From NCBI RefSeq assembly GCF_004522215.1, contig NZ_SDLR01000002.1, positions 682,001-746,000 of the forward strand: a DNA stretch of 64,000 bases, in the 5' to 3' direction. A model generated the notes under the pieces. The model saw nothing but the letters and a program-made list of their open reading frames with translations, searched no databases and was not told the DNA's origin. Made by a program: the position numbers and the translations under genes. The DNA is from Ammoniphilus sp. YIM 78166. GTDB lineage: Bacteria; Bacillota; Bacilli; Aneurinibacillales; RAOX-1. Shown here in pieces: positions 1 through 9,101 of this stretch (position 1 is its first letter; the number at the start of each line of letters is the position of its first letter).

Positions 1-1820
1 GAGAGGCTATCGCCTGGCATTTATCGCATAGCCTCAATATGGACCAGAGTGAGCCTTGTAGGGTCGTTTTCAACGAGATAACGAAAGATGCAGTCAAGGA
101 AGCATTTAAGCATCCTAGAAAAATTAACATGGATCTCGTGAATGCACAGCAAGCACGACGAATTCTAGATCGTCTCGTTGGTTATAACATTAGCCCTTTA
201 TTATGGAAAAAGGTAAAAAAAGGCTTAAGCGCCGGAAGAGTACAGTCGGTTTCAGTCAAATTGATTATTGATAGGGAAAATGAAATTAAAAGTTTTGTCC
301 CTGAAGAGTATTGGACGGTAACCGCCCATTTAAAAGCAGATTCCGGAGAAATATTCGACTCCAAGTTTTATGGGTATCAGGGAACCAAGGCCGAATTAAA
401 GTCAGAGCAAGAGATTAAGGATTTACTGCAGCGGATTGGTGATGCTCCTTTTATCGTCAAGGATATTAAGAAAAAGGAACGAAAGCGGAATCCCGCCCCT
501 CCTTTTATTACAAGTTCCTTACAGCAGGAAGCAGCGAGAAAGCTAAATTTCCGCGCCGCGAAGACCATGATGATAGCCCAGCAATTATATGAAGGAATTG
601 ATCTAGGGAAAGAAGGGACAGTCGGTCTTATTACGTACATGAGAACGGACTCCACAAGGATTTCCCAAACGGCTATCGAGGAAGCGAAGTCGTATATTAC
701 GGAAAGCTTTGGAAAAGAATATGCCCTAGAAGAAGCCCGCACTCATGCTCAGAAGGGCAATGCCCAGGATGCTCATGAAGCGATTCGTCCCACCTCGGTT
801 TTACGGACGCCGGAATCGATGAAGGAATTTCTTAGCCGGGACCAGCTGCGATTGTACCGTTTAATTTGGGAACGCTTTTTAGCTAGCCAGATGGCCTCGG
901 CCATCTTGGATACGATGACCGTGACGATCGAAGCAGGTGAGGGAACCTTTAGAGCCAATGGGTCAAAGGTGAATTTCATGGGTTTCATGAAGGTTTATGT
1001 GGAAGGAAACGACGATGGAACAGAAGAAAAAGACAATATTTTGCCGCCGTTGACTGAAGGAGAGGTTCTAGCCCTTCATCAGATGGATCCGAAGCAGCAC
1101 TTTACGCAGCCGCCTCCTCGCTATTCGGAAGCGAGACTCGTCCGTACGTTAGAAGAGCTTGGGATTGGGCGTCCTAGCACTTATGCCCCGACGCTTGATA
1201 CGATACAAAAGCGAGGATATGTAGCTTTAGAAGACAAGCGATTTATCCCAACTGAGCTAGGGGAGATTGTAATAGAACTCATGGGCGAATTCTTCCCGGA
1301 AATATTGGATCCCACGTTTACAGCAAAAATGGAAGAGGATCTTGATTATGTGGAAGAAGGAAAAGCCGATTGGGTGAATGTCTTGGATGGATTCTACAAG
1401 GGCTTTGAGAATCGATTGCAAGTAGCCGATAAATACATGCAAGAAGTAGAGATTGAAGACGAGGTTTCCGACGAACTCTGCGAGAAATGTGGAAAACACA
1501 TGGTGTATAAGCTGGGGCGATTTGGGAAGTTCTTGGCTTGTTCCGGGTTTCCGGATTGTCGCAACACCAAGGCGATTCTTAAAGAAACAGGCGTAGGCTG
1601 TCCACAATGTGAAGGCGGCATGATTGTGGAACGCAAGAGCAAAAAGAAAAGGACCTTCTATGGCTGCAGTCACTATCCGGAATGTGAGTTTGTTTCATGG
1701 GATAAGCCTATTGAAAGAAAATGTCCGAAATGCACCTCTATGCTTGTGGAGAAAAAAGGGAAAAAGAAAGAAGCCAATGTGCAGTGCACGGCTTGTGATT
1801 ACATGGAAGTTACGCAGTAA
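1..1820 (+). CDS. topA: DNA topoisomerase I (5' end outside window)
   Basis: Type IA topoisomerase that relaxes negative supercoils by cutting and passing one strand. The reading frame is open to the window edge: codons from position 3 read [12 protein letters not shown], the end of the Toprim domain, so the ATG at 39 is internal and the start lies upstream. The catalytic tyrosine is in [10 protein letters not shown] (Tyr codon 636-638). The C-terminus carries three four-cysteine zinc ribbons (CEKCGK, CPQCEGG and CPKCTS, each with a second Cys pair), as usual for Bacillus-type TopA. The stop is 11 nt before trmFO, suggesting co-transcription. The family assignment is secure; the N-terminal Toprim residues cannot be checked here. 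Confidence 0.97.
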   Translation, partial: EAIAWHLSHSLNMDQSEPCRVVFNEITKDAVKEAFKHPRKINMDLVNAQQARRILDRLVGYNISPLLWKKVKKGLSAGRVQSVSVKLIIDRENEIKSFVPEEYWTVTAHLKADSGEIFDSKFYGYQGTKAELKSEQEIKDLLQRIGDAPFIVKDIKKKERKRNPAPPFITSSLQQEAARKLNFRAAKTMMIAQQLYEGIDLGKEGTVGLITYMRTDSTRISQTAIEEAKSYITESFGKEYALEEARTHAQKGNAQDAHEAIRPTSVLRTPESMKEFLSRDQLRLYRLIWERFLASQMASAILDTMTVTIEAGEGTFRANGSKVNFMGFMKVYVEGNDDGTEEKDNILPPLTEGEVLALHQMDPKQHFTQPPPRYSEARLVRTLEELGIGRPSTYAPTLDTIQKRGYVALEDKRFIPTELGEIVIELMGEFFPEILDPTFTAKMEEDLDYVEEGKADWVNVLDGFYKGFENRLQVADKYMQEVEIEDEVSDELCEKCGKHMVYKLGRFGKFLACSGFPDCRNTKAILKETGVGCPQCEGGMIVERKSKKKRTFYGCSHYPECEFVSWDKPIERKCPKCTSMLVEKKGKKKEANVQCTACDYMEVTQ

Positions 1821-1831
1821 GGAGATCACAT

Positions 1832-3127
1832 ATGGAAAAAGTAACCGTGGTTGGAGCAGGGTTGGCCGGCAGTGAAGCTGCCTGGCAAATTGCTGAACAA
1901 GGCGTTCAAGTCGATTTGTACGAAATGAGACCTGTCAAGCAAACGCCTGCCCATCATACCGATAAATTTGCAGAACTAGTTTGCAGTAACTCGTTAAGGG
2001 CAAACACCCTTACCAATGCAGTAGGCATTCTCAAGGAAGAGATGCGCCGCTTAAATTCAGTCATTATTCGTTCGGCTGATTCGTGTGCGGTTCCAGCGGG
2101 CGGAGCGCTCGCTGTGGATCGACATGAATTTGCCGATGCAGTCACCCAGGCGGTACGCAATCACCCTAATATTACGGTCCATAACGAAGAGATCGATACT
2201 ATACCAGAAGGCATTTGTGTGATTGCCACAGGGCCTTTGACCTCGCCTTCTTTATCGGAGCAATTAAGAAAGCTTACAGGTGAGGAGTATCTGTACTTCT
2301 ACGATGCGGCTGCCCCGATCATTGATAAAGAAACCATTGATATGGAAAAAGTTTTTTTAGCTTCTCGTTATGATAAAGGGGAAGCGGCTTATCTGAATTG
2401 TCCCATGTCGGAAGAAGAATTTGATCAATTCTACGAAGCGCTCACAACCGCTGAGGTCGTCCCTTTAAAAGAGTTTGAAAAAGAAATTTATTTTGAAGGA
2501 TGCATGCCAGCTGAAGAAATAGCCCGCAGGGGAAAGCAAACCCTGCTGTTTGGACCCATGAAGCCTGTAGGCTTAGTGGATCCTCGAACGGGTCAACAGC
2601 CTTTTGCAGTCATCCAGTTGCGTCAGGACAACAGCGCAGGAACTCTTTACAATATGGTAGGCTTCCAAACTCATTTGAAGTGGGGGGATCAGAAACGAGT
2701 GTTCCGTATGATCCCAGGATTGGAAAATGCCGAGATTGTTCGATATGGCGTGATGCACAGGAACACCTTTATCAACAGCCCGAGACTTCTTCGAGCCACG
2801 TATCAGTATCGCGAAAGAGAAAATCTGTTCTTTGCTGGTCAGATGACTGGAGTAGAAGGATATGTCGAATCAGCAGCAGCGGGTCTTGTGGCTGGACTCA
2901 ATGCAGCCCGTGTGGCAAAAGGCGAAGACACGATCACGTTCCCGCCAGAGACGGCAATTGGGAGCATGGCTCATTATATTACCACCGCGAATCCTGAACA
3001 TTTTCAACCTATGAATGCAAACTTCGGTTTGTTCCCTCCATTGGAAAAAAAGATTCGCAGCAAAAAAGAAAGATATGAAAAGTTAGCAGAACGTGCACTT
3101 GAAACTATTCAGAATTTTGTTAGGTGA
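1832..3127 (+). CDS. trmFO: tRNA (uracil-5-)-methyltransferase, folate/FAD-dependent
   Basis: Makes 5-methyluridine at position 54 of tRNA, using methylenetetrahydrofolate and FAD (family knowledge). The 431-residue protein has the usual length. It opens with an FAD-binding Rossmann motif, [19 protein letters not shown], and contains conserved stretches such as [10 protein letters not shown] and [17 protein letters not shown]. An AAGGAG site lies just before the ATG. It follows topA by 11 nt, as in other Bacillales. The next gene in B. subtilis would be xerC, which is absent here. No anomaly is seen within the gene. Confidence 0.97.
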   Translation: MEKVTVVGAGLAGSEAAWQIAEQGVQVDLYEMRPVKQTPAHHTDKFAELVCSNSLRANTLTNAVGILKEEMRRLNSVIIRSADSCAVPAGGALAVDRHEFADAVTQAVRNHPNITVHNEEIDTIPEGICVIATGPLTSPSLSEQLRKLTGEEYLYFYDAAAPIIDKETIDMEKVFLASRYDKGEAAYLNCPMSEEEFDQFYEALTTAEVVPLKEFEKEIYFEGCMPAEEIARRGKQTLLFGPMKPVGLVDPRTGQQPFAVIQLRQDNSAGTLYNMVGFQTHLKWGDQKRVFRMIPGLENAEIVRYGVMHRNTFINSPRLLRATYQYRERENLFFAGQMTGVEGYVESAAAGLVAGLNAARVAKGEDTITFPPETAIGSMAHYITTANPEHFQPMNANFGLFPPLEKKIRSKKERYEKLAERALETIQNFVR

Positions 3128-3141
3128 ATATACAATTTGAG

Positions 3142-3169
3142 TTGCCAATAATATGCATGTTGTGATAAT
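3142..3169 (+). promoter_or_regulatory. candidate sigma-A promoter for hslVU-codY
   Basis: TTGCCA (3142-3147), a 16-nt spacer and GATAAT (3164-3169), preceded by TG one base upstream (extended -10). Transcription would start near 3176, giving a leader of about 150 nt before hslV. Prediction from consensus only. Confidence 0.45.
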
Positions 3170-3186
3170 ATTTATTAAGTCTTAAA

Positions 3187-3209
3187 GGGAGCTGTGATAA
3201 ACAGCTCCC
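3187..3209 (+). other. perfect 9-bp hairpin between trmFO and hslV
   Basis: GGGAGCTGT (3187-3195) pairs perfectly with ACAGCTCCC (3201-3209) around the loop GATAA. The sequence after it (ATTCTTC) is only weakly U-rich. It may be a poor terminator for trmFO or a 5' stabilising hairpin of the hslV leader. Confidence 0.55.
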
Positions 3210-3215
3210 ATTCTT

Positions 3216-3255
3216 CAGCTTGCGGGTGGTTCGAATCCCACCTGAAATGAAGCTG
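3216..3255 (+). other. nested hairpin with a tRNA T-arm-like core
   Basis: CAGCTT (3216-3221) can pair with AAGCTG (3250-3255). Inside, GGTGG (3225-3229) pairs with CCACC (3238-3242) around TTCGAATC, which resembles a tRNA T-loop. The loop is 8 nt instead of 7 and no acceptor stem, anticodon arm or CCA is seen, so this is not an intact tRNA. It lies in the hslV leader where other Bacillales carry xerC. Confidence 0.35.
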
Positions 3256-3324
3256 GCTAGTATCGCACCAACCTTGACATCAACCCTACATCAATTTCTG
3301 TATGGAGGGAAAGGGGATAATCAG

Positions 3325-3873
3325 TTGGAAATGACATTTCATGCTACGACTATTTTTGCTATCGTCCATAAGGGGCAGGGTGCTATGGCAGGAGATGGTC
3401 AGGTTACCTTCGGCAACAGTGTGGTCATGAAGCAAAGGGCCAAGAAAGTGAGAAGGCTCTACCGCGGACAAGTTATTGCCGGCTTTGCTGGGTCCGTTGC
3501 TGATGCCATCACCTTGTTTGAGAAGTTTGAAGCTAAGCTGGAGGAATTTCACGGAAATCTCCAGAGAGCAGCTGTTGAGCTGGCCAAGGAATGGAGACAG
3601 GACAAAATATTGCGCCGTCTTGAAGCGATGATGATTGTAATGAATAAGGAAAATTTGCTTCTCATCTCTGGAAACGGTGAAATCATTGAACCGGATGACG
3701 GGATTTTAGCGATTGGTTCAGGCGGCAACTTTGCGCTTTCTGCTGGTCGGGCTCTAGCCCAGTATGCAGGCGAACACATGTCGGCTAAGGAGATCGCTCA
3801 AGCTTCTCTTAAAGTGGCGGCAGAGATTTGTGTTTTCACCAATCATAATATTGTATTGGAAGAACTCGAATAG
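3325..3873 (+). CDS. hslV: ATP-dependent protease subunit HslV (CodW/ClpQ)
   Basis: Proteolytic subunit of the HslUV (CodWX) two-component protease; it forms a dodecamer capped by HslU rings. The frame is open from 3220, but homology to the family starts only at [25 protein letters not shown] site ends 8 nt before a TTG at 3325, and an ATG lies at 3331. I chose TTG 3325 (MEMTFHATT) on spacing; ATG 3331 is the alternative. Conserved [10 protein letters not shown] and [14 protein letters not shown] are present. In B. subtilis CodW the N-terminal nucleophile is reported to be a serine a few residues before the Thr used in E. coli; here that stretch carries Thr. It lies 12 nt before hslU. Confidence 0.95.
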   Translation: MEMTFHATTIFAIVHKGQGAMAGDGQVTFGNSVVMKQRAKKVRRLYRGQVIAGFAGSVADAITLFEKFEAKLEEFHGNLQRAAVELAKEWRQDKILRRLEAMMIVMNKENLLLISGNGEIIEPDDGILAIGSGGNFALSAGRALAQYAGEHMSAKEIAQASLKVAAEICVFTNHNIVLEELE

Positions 3874-3885
3874 CGGGGTGGCAGA

Positions 3886-5286
3886 ATGAAGAACGCCGAT
3901 AACTATACACCGAGACAAATTGTGGAGTCCCTTGATAAATATATCGTTGGTCAATCCGAAGCAAAGAAGTCTGTGGCTATTGCTCTGAGAAATCGATACC
4001 GGAGAAACTTGCTGCCTGAGGATCTTAGGGATGAGATTGCCCCGAAAAATATTTTGATGATAGGTCCTACCGGGGTTGGAAAAACAGAGATTGCGCGGAG
4101 ATTAGCTAAGTTGGTTGGAGCTCCGTTTATTAAGGTCGAAGCAACGAAATTCACCGAAGTGGGGTACGTAGGCAGGGATGTAGAATCCATGGTTCGTGAC
4201 CTCGTGGAAACTTCGATTCGAATCGTGAAGGCCGAGAAGATGGAAGGCGTGAAAGAGCAAGCTCAGAAACAAGCGGAGGAACGTCTCGTCCAGCTCCTTG
4301 TCCCTTCTCAGCGGGAGAACAAGAGCTTCAAGAATCCATTTGAGATGCTTTTCGCTGGTCAGATGCAAACCCATCAGCCCTCTAATCAAGCTGAAGATCA
4401 GGATATCGCTCAAAGGAGAAGACAAACGGCGCATAAGCTAGCGTTAGGCGAGCTAGAAGACCATATGGTCGAGCTAGAGGTGGAAGATGTTGTGCCGTCC
4501 ATGTTTGATATGTTTAGCGGTGCTGGAATGGATCAAATGGGGATGAACATGCAAGAGATGTTAGGCAGCTTAATTCCTAAGAAGATGAAGAAGCGCAGGC
4601 TTACAGTCAAGGAAGCGAGGAAGATTCTTACTCAGGAAGAGGCCCAGAAGCTCATCGATATGGATGAAGTATATCAGGAATCCATTCATCGGGCAGAACA
4701 GCAGGGCATTATTTTTATTGATGAAATAGACAAGATTGCTGGGCGGGGAGGAAGCGGATCCCCGGATGTTTCTCGTGAAGGGGTTCAGCGCGATATTCTT
4801 CCGATCGTTGAGGGTTCTGCGGTGAATACCAAATATGGTGTGGTCAAGACGGACTACATTTTGTTTGTAGCGGCAGGGGCGTTTCATATCTCCAAGCCGT
4901 CCGACCTAATTCCAGAGCTTCAAGGCAGATTTCCTATTCGCGTTGAGCTAACGAGCTTGTCTGCCGAAGATTTTGTAAGGATTCTTACAGAACCGAAAAA
5001 TGCACTTATTAAACAATATTCTGCACTTTTAGAGACGGAAGGAATAAAAATCGAATTTTCTGACGAAGCTATTAGGGAACTGGCAAATATGGCCAAAGAA
5101 GTGAATGACTATACAGACAATATTGGAGCAAGACGATTGCATACGATCCTTGAAAAGCTTCTAGAGGACTTATCTTTTAATGCACCGGACATTACGATGG
5201 AGAAAATCACCATAACACCGGAGTATGTAGGGGAACGCTTGAAAGGGATAGTGAAAAACAAAGATCTCTCTCAATATATACTGTAA
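3886..5286 (+). CDS. hslU: ATP-dependent protease ATPase subunit HslU (CodX/ClpY)
   Basis: AAA+ unfoldase that feeds substrates to HslV. The 466 residues match the family length. Walker A GPTGVGKT is at about residues 60-67 and Walker [13 protein letters not shown] lies after the variable I-domain. The I-domain (about residues 110-240) is Met- and Gln-rich ([19 protein letters not shown]). The arginine-rich sensor region [11 protein letters not shown] and a C-terminal ISKPSDL-type fold are visible, and the protein ends LSQYIL, like the C-terminal tail that docks into HslV. It is translated from its own GGGGTGG site 12 nt after hslV. Confidence 0.97.
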   Translation: MKNADNYTPRQIVESLDKYIVGQSEAKKSVAIALRNRYRRNLLPEDLRDEIAPKNILMIGPTGVGKTEIARRLAKLVGAPFIKVEATKFTEVGYVGRDVESMVRDLVETSIRIVKAEKMEGVKEQAQKQAEERLVQLLVPSQRENKSFKNPFEMLFAGQMQTHQPSNQAEDQDIAQRRRQTAHKLALGELEDHMVELEVEDVVPSMFDMFSGAGMDQMGMNMQEMLGSLIPKKMKKRRLTVKEARKILTQEEAQKLIDMDEVYQESIHRAEQQGIIFIDEIDKIAGRGGSGSPDVSREGVQRDILPIVEGSAVNTKYGVVKTDYILFVAAGAFHISKPSDLIPELQGRFPIRVELTSLSAEDFVRILTEPKNALIKQYSALLETEGIKIEFSDEAIRELANMAKEVNDYTDNIGARRLHTILEKLLEDLSFNAPDITMEKITITPEYVGERLKGIVKNKDLSQYIL

Positions 5287-5322
5287 CTAACATTTTTGAA
5301 GAGAACCTAGGAGGAAAAAGAA

Positions 5323-6102
5323 ATGGATTTGCTAACAAAGATTAGAAGAATTAACCGCTTATTGCAAAAGACAGCGGGGCATCCTGTTAATTTCATGGAA
5401 ATGGCAGAGGTGTTAAGTACGGTCATTGAAGCCAATGCTTTTATTCTTAGTAGAAAAGGAAAAATTCTGGGCTACGCGATCGCGCAAGAAATAAACAATG
5501 ATCGCATTGCAGCTATGCTGCAAGAAAGACGCTTCCCGGGCGATTACAGCCATCAGCTGCTAAAGGTTGAGGAGACCACAGCAAACTTAGATATCGAAAG
5601 CCCTTATACCGCTTTTCCTGTAGAGATGAAGGATGTCTTTAATGAATCTCTAACCACACTGGTTCCCGTCATTGGAGGCGGAGATCGTTTAGGTACTTTA
5701 GTGCTTGCAAGGGTAACTGAGCGGTTTACGGATGATGATCTGATTCTAGCAGAAGTTGGAGCTACCGTGGTAGGAATGGAGATTCTTCGCGAGAGAGCGG
5801 AAGAAATAGAGCAAGAAGCTAGAAGTAAGGCTGTAGTTCAAATGGCTGTAGGATCTTTATCTTATAGTGAACTAGAAGCCGTAGAGCATATCTTTGAGGA
5901 ATTGGATGGCAAGGAAGGTTTGCTTGTTGCAAGCAAGATTGCCGATCGCGTGGGAATTACCCGTTCCGTAATCGTAAATGCTCTGCGTAAGCTAGAGAGT
6001 GCAGGAGTAATTGAGTCCAGATCCCTCGGGATGAAGGGGACTTATATTAAAGTGCTTAACGATAAGTTGCTTCCTGAGCTGGCTAAACTAAAATCATCAT
6101 AA
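5323..6102 (+). CDS. codY: GTP-sensing global transcriptional regulator CodY
   Basis: Represses or activates nutrient-response genes when bound to branched-chain amino acids and GTP. The 259 residues have an N-terminal GAF ligand domain ([30 protein letters not shown], about residues 1-155) and a C-terminal winged helix-turn-helix with the recognition segment [20 protein letters not shown] (about residues 205-225). The RBS AGGAGG lies 7-8 nt before the ATG. It is the last gene of the hslVU-codY cluster, as in B. subtilis, and is followed by a strong terminator. The adjacent fla/che operon is a CodY target in B. subtilis, but no convincing CodY box was found in front of flgB. Confidence 0.97.
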   Translation: MDLLTKIRRINRLLQKTAGHPVNFMEMAEVLSTVIEANAFILSRKGKILGYAIAQEINNDRIAAMLQERRFPGDYSHQLLKVEETTANLDIESPYTAFPVEMKDVFNESLTTLVPVIGGGDRLGTLVLARVTERFTDDDLILAEVGATVVGMEILRERAEEIEQEARSKAVVQMAVGSLSYSELEAVEHIFEELDGKEGLLVASKIADRVGITRSVIVNALRKLESAGVIESRSLGMKGTYIKVLNDKLLPELAKLKSS

Positions 6103-6116
6103 AAACGAGCATGCGG

Positions 6117-6148
6117 AGCCCTATCCTGGAGATAGGGCTTTTCTTGTT
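6117..6148 (+). terminator. intrinsic terminator after codY
   Basis: AGCCCTATC (6117-6125) pairs over 9 bp with GATAGGGCT (6131-6139) around the loop CTGGA, followed by TTTTCTTGTT. It separates codY from the flagellar operon. Confidence 0.85.
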
Positions 6149-6165
6149 CCTCCACTACCAAAATT

Positions 6166-6193
6166 TCGACAATATACCAAGACTTACTCTAGT
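6166..6193 (+). promoter_or_regulatory. candidate sigma-A promoter for the fla/che operon
   Basis: TCGACA (6166-6171), a 16-nt spacer and TCTAGT (6188-6193). The -35 matches 5 of 6 and the -10 matches 4 of 6 consensus bases. It lies between the codY terminator and flgB and leaves a leader of about 85 nt. No good sigma-D site (TAAA-N15-GCCGATAT) was found in the same gap. Confidence 0.35.
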
Positions 6194-6283
6194 TTTTCAA
6201 GTCGAATAGGGAGGAATTATAAAAGATCTTGTGGAATAGTTAGTAATACAAAAAAGAGGCCTGGTGGAATAGGAGGGTTGATA

Positions 6284-6691
6284 TTGCTTAATTCAAGTAA
6301 ATTGAACATGATTAGCCATGCTCTAGATGCGGCAGCCATGAGGCAGAGGGTCATTGCAGACAACATTGCGAATGTGGATACCCCACGTTATCAAAGCAAG
6401 GGAGTTGCCTTTGAGCACGAATTAAAAAAGGCAATGGAGGTGAAAAGCAGTTTTGTCGGCTTTAGGACAGACCCTAAACACATCTCGATTGGCGGTAATT
6501 CAAGGGCTTCCTCCATATCTCCACAGGTTTTTGTCAGATCGGGTATTATGCAGAACCACTTAAATAACGTTGATGTAGATGCCGAAATGACGAATATGGT
6601 AAAGAACCAAATTTGGTATAATGCACTCGTTGATCAAACGAATAGCCATTTTAACGGCTTAAAGAAAGCTATTTCAGGAGGTAAAGGATAA
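6284..6691 (+). CDS. flgB: flagellar basal-body rod protein FlgB
   Basis: Proximal rod subunit of the flagellar basal body, exported by the type III apparatus. 135 residues with the N-terminal rod motif QRVIADNIANVDTPRYQSK and a C-terminal helix (VDVDAEMTNMVKNQIWYN) typical of the axial family. The frame also offers TTG at 6278, but that codon touches the AGGAGGG site (6271-6277); TTG 6284 has 6-nt spacing and is preferred. First gene of the fla/che operon. Its stop overlaps the flgC start by one base (TAATG). Confidence 0.95.
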   Translation: MLNSSKLNMISHALDAAAMRQRVIADNIANVDTPRYQSKGVAFEHELKKAMEVKSSFVGFRTDPKHISIGGNSRASSISPQVFVRSGIMQNHLNNVDVDAEMTNMVKNQIWYNALVDQTNSHFNGLKKAISGGKG

Positions 6692-7149
6692 TGTCCATGT
6701 TTACGGGTATGAACATTAGTTCTTCTGCTTTAACTGCCAATCGTCTAAGAATGGATGTTATCTCATCGAATCTAGCGAATGCGAATACCACACGAGGAAA
6801 GTATGTGAATGGGACTTGGGAGCCTTTTAGAAGGAAAATGGTTCATGTCGCACCCTTAAATGCAACCCCTTTTGATGCTGTGTTACATGCGGCAATGGGA
6901 AAAAGCAATCCAACACCTCCGAGTGGAGTCAAAGTAACCAAAATTATAGAGGACCAAACCCCGTTTAAACGAGTATACCAGCCAGAACACCCCGATGCGG
7001 ATAATGAAGGCTATGTATTCCTTCCTAATGTTGACCCACTTAAGGAAATGGTTGACTTAATGGCCACGACAAAAGCATATGAAGCCAATTTAACTACTTT
7101 TAATGCGACAAAATCGATGATGATTAAGACCTTAGAAATTGGAAGGTAG
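6691..7149 (+). CDS. flgC: flagellar basal-body rod protein FlgC
   Basis: Second proximal rod subunit. 152 residues; the N-terminus RLRMDVISSNLANANTTRG and the C-terminal segment VDPLKEMVDLMATTKAYEANLTTFN are classic FlgC signatures. The ATG overlaps the flgB stop, and AGGAGG at the end of flgB serves as RBS. It sits between flgB and fliE, the invariant order in Bacillales. Confidence 0.97.
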   Translation: MSMFTGMNISSSALTANRLRMDVISSNLANANTTRGKYVNGTWEPFRRKMVHVAPLNATPFDAVLHAAMGKSNPTPPSGVKVTKIIEDQTPFKRVYQPEHPDADNEGYVFLPNVDPLKEMVDLMATTKAYEANLTTFNATKSMMIKTLEIGR

Positions 7150-7159
7150 GTAAACAAAC

Positions 7160-7453
7160 ATGGCTATTAATCCAATCTCCTTTAAATCCCAGGTTGCGCC
7201 AGCTCCTGTGAGCAAAACATCTGGTGAAGCTCTTCAGAACTTCTCAAGCTTTTTGAACCAGGCCCTAGAAAATGTGAACAAACAGCAGCTGCTCTCTTCT
7301 GATATGACAAAGAAAATTGCTGCTGGCGACGTCCAGGATTTACATAAAGCTCTCATAATTAAGGAGCAAGCAGGCGTGACGCTGGATTTAACGATACAGG
7401 TCCGAAATAAAGCAGTTGAAGCCTATCAAGAAATTATGAGAATGAGCATTTAG
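7160..7453 (+). CDS. fliE: flagellar hook-basal body protein FliE
   Basis: Small adapter (97 residues) joining the MS ring (FliF) to the rod; one of the first exported substrates. The C-terminal region DLHKALIIKEQAGVTLDLTI followed by VRNKAVEAYQEIMRM is the conserved FliE motif. It starts 10 nt after flgC. Confidence 0.96.
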   Translation: MAINPISFKSQVAPAPVSKTSGEALQNFSSFLNQALENVNKQQLLSSDMTKKIAAGDVQDLHKALIIKEQAGVTLDLTIQVRNKAVEAYQEIMRMSI

Positions 7454-7454
7454 G

Positions 7455-7470
7455 TCCTCCGAGTGGAGGA
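7455..7470 (+). other. small hairpin between fliE and fliF
   Basis: TCCTCC (7455-7460) pairs with GGAGGA (7465-7470) around GAGT, then TTAATTTCTCC. It is short and lacks a U-run, so it is probably at most a weak processing or pausing site within the operon. Confidence 0.35.
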
Positions 7471-7520
7471 TTAATTTCTCCAGAAATAGATAGATCTTAT
7501 GAAGGCCCCGGGGTGGAAAC

Positions 7521-9086
7521 ATGAATGAGCAGTTGCAAGCCATAAAAGGAAAATTAATAGATGCTTACCATTCTTATTCAACGAAGCAAAAATGGATCAT
7601 CGGCGGGACGTTTTTGCTTCTCGTTATCTCCCTTTCGCTTTGGGTCTATTTCGCTTCAAGGCCGGAATTTATTCCTTTATTTAGGAATGCATTGAGCGTG
7701 GAAGAAGTAGGAGAGGTCAAAGCTGAACTCGAATCGAAAGGGGTTCAGTTTAAGCTTTCAGAGGATGGACGTAATATCCTTGTTCCAAGGAAAGATGCCC
7801 CTAGTCTAACGGTTGATCTGGCTGCAGCAGGGTTACCTAAGGGAAGTAATATCAGTCTTGATATCTTTGAAAATATGGGGTTTGGTATTACAGAGCGGCA
7901 GTTTGATGTAGCGGAACGGGATGTGCTTCAAAGTCATTTGGCAAAAATTATTAAGGGCTTTAGCGGAGTAACCGATGCTAGAGTGATGATTACTCTTCCT
8001 AAGGAGCAATTGTTTCTAAGGAGCCAGGAAGAGACGGCTACGGCATCGATTCTCCTACAATTAGAGCCAGGTACCAAATTAAATCAAAATAAAATTAATA
8101 CCCTCTATCATTTTGTTTCTAAAACGGTGCCTAATCTGCCAGTTGAAAATATCGTGATTACGGATCAATTTAGCAATATGCTAGAATATACCAACGCAGA
8201 AGGCTCTGATCTAGGGCTAACGACGTATGAACAGCAGCGCTCGATTGAAAGACGCGTACAAGAGGATATCCAGCGAGATCTTCATAATATGCTTGGTACT
8301 ATTATCGGCATGGATAAGGTCTATGTTTATGCTAAAGTTCGATTAAATTTTGATAAGGTCAAAGAAGACCAAAAGTTATTTGAACCGGTAGATACAGAAA
8401 ATCAAGAAGGTATTGCCATCATGGTTGAAAAGATAACTAAAACCTTCAGTGGTACCGGCGGGGAAAGTGGAGGAGTTCCGGGTACGGGAGAAACGGATGT
8501 TCCTCAATATCCTGGGAATTCGGGTGGTCAGGGAAGAAGCGAAATGGAAGAAATGGAGGAAAGGGTAAATCGCGAGGTAAACCGAATTACTCGCGATATT
8601 ATTAGAAGTCCTTATTTCGTTGAGGATCTATCCATTAACGTTGGCGTAGATATTCCAGCCGATTCTCCTGAAGTAGAGACGACCAAAGAAGCGATTGAAG
8701 AAGTGATTAAGAATGTTGTCCGTTCAGCTATTAGCAAAGAGGTGGACGAACAATACTTATCCAATAGGATTAAGGTAGTTGCTCAACCATTCCAAGGGAA
8801 GGTCGAAACCGTTCAGCCTGAGAATAACTTGCTTTATTACGTACTAGCTGGGGTAGCCGCATTAGCGGTTATTGGGGGAGTAGCTTACTTCTTCGTGCGT
8901 CGTAAGCGGAAAAGTGAAGAGGCGGCTGCGGTAATCGAGGCAGAGGACTCCGTTAATACCGAGATTCCGGACATTGAGTATACGGAAACCGAAGAAGTAA
9001 TAGCTCGCAAACAGCTCGAAAAACTGGCTAAACAACGGCCGGAGGAATTTGCCAACCTGCTGCGCGTATGGCTTCAAGAGGACTAG
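7521..9086 (+). CDS. fliF: flagellar MS-ring protein FliF
   Basis: Forms the membrane/supramembrane ring on which the switch and export gate assemble. 521 residues with a first membrane helix (about 25-45, IIGGTFLLLVISLSLWVYF), YscJ/FliF ring-building domains, a Gly/Ser/Pro-rich periplasmic linker (about 310-340), and a second membrane helix (about 437-458, YYVLAGVAALAVIGGVAYFF). The cytoplasmic tail ends PEEFANLLRVWLQED, the FliG-binding segment. A GGGGTGG RBS lies 6-7 nt before the ATG, and fliG follows by 15 nt. Confidence 0.97.
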   Translation: MNEQLQAIKGKLIDAYHSYSTKQKWIIGGTFLLLVISLSLWVYFASRPEFIPLFRNALSVEEVGEVKAELESKGVQFKLSEDGRNILVPRKDAPSLTVDLAAAGLPKGSNISLDIFENMGFGITERQFDVAERDVLQSHLAKIIKGFSGVTDARVMITLPKEQLFLRSQEETATASILLQLEPGTKLNQNKINTLYHFVSKTVPNLPVENIVITDQFSNMLEYTNAEGSDLGLTTYEQQRSIERRVQEDIQRDLHNMLGTIIGMDKVYVYAKVRLNFDKVKEDQKLFEPVDTENQEGIAIMVEKITKTFSGTGGESGGVPGTGETDVPQYPGNSGGQGRSEMEEMEERVNREVNRITRDIIRSPYFVEDLSINVGVDIPADSPEVETTKEAIEEVIKNVVRSAISKEVDEQYLSNRIKVVAQPFQGKVETVQPENNLLYYVLAGVAALAVIGGVAYFFVRRKRKSEEAAAVIEAEDSVNTEIPDIEYTETEEVIARKQLEKLAKQRPEEFANLLRVWLQED

Positions 9087-9101
9087 AGAGGTGAATAGGC
9101 T

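Noticed and set aside
377..742. Long minus-strand ORFs inside topA, polC, cheA and other genes
   Set aside because: All are antisense to clearly conserved proteins with no start signals or family features; they are frame shadows.
3217..3245. T-box leader element (GCGGGTGGTTCG)
   Set aside because: It lacks the AGGGTGGNACCGCG core and an antiterminator/terminator pair; hslV is not an amino-acid-related gene.
3217..3255. Intact tRNA gene
   Set aside because: Only a T-arm-like element with an 8-nt loop is seen; no acceptor, D or anticodon arm.
3220..3324. In-frame 35-codon N-terminal extension of HslV from TTG 3220
   Set aside because: It covers the hairpin region, has no RBS, and family similarity begins only near 3331.
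6160..6175. CodY-box-like sequence overlapping the candidate fla/che -35
   Set aside because: Against AATTTTCWGAAAATT only about 9 of 15 positions match; too weak to claim although CodY control of fla/che is known in B. subtilis.
6214..6250. Possible sigma-D promoter (TAAA near 6219) before flgB
   Set aside because: The bases 15 nt downstream do not resemble GCCGATAT.
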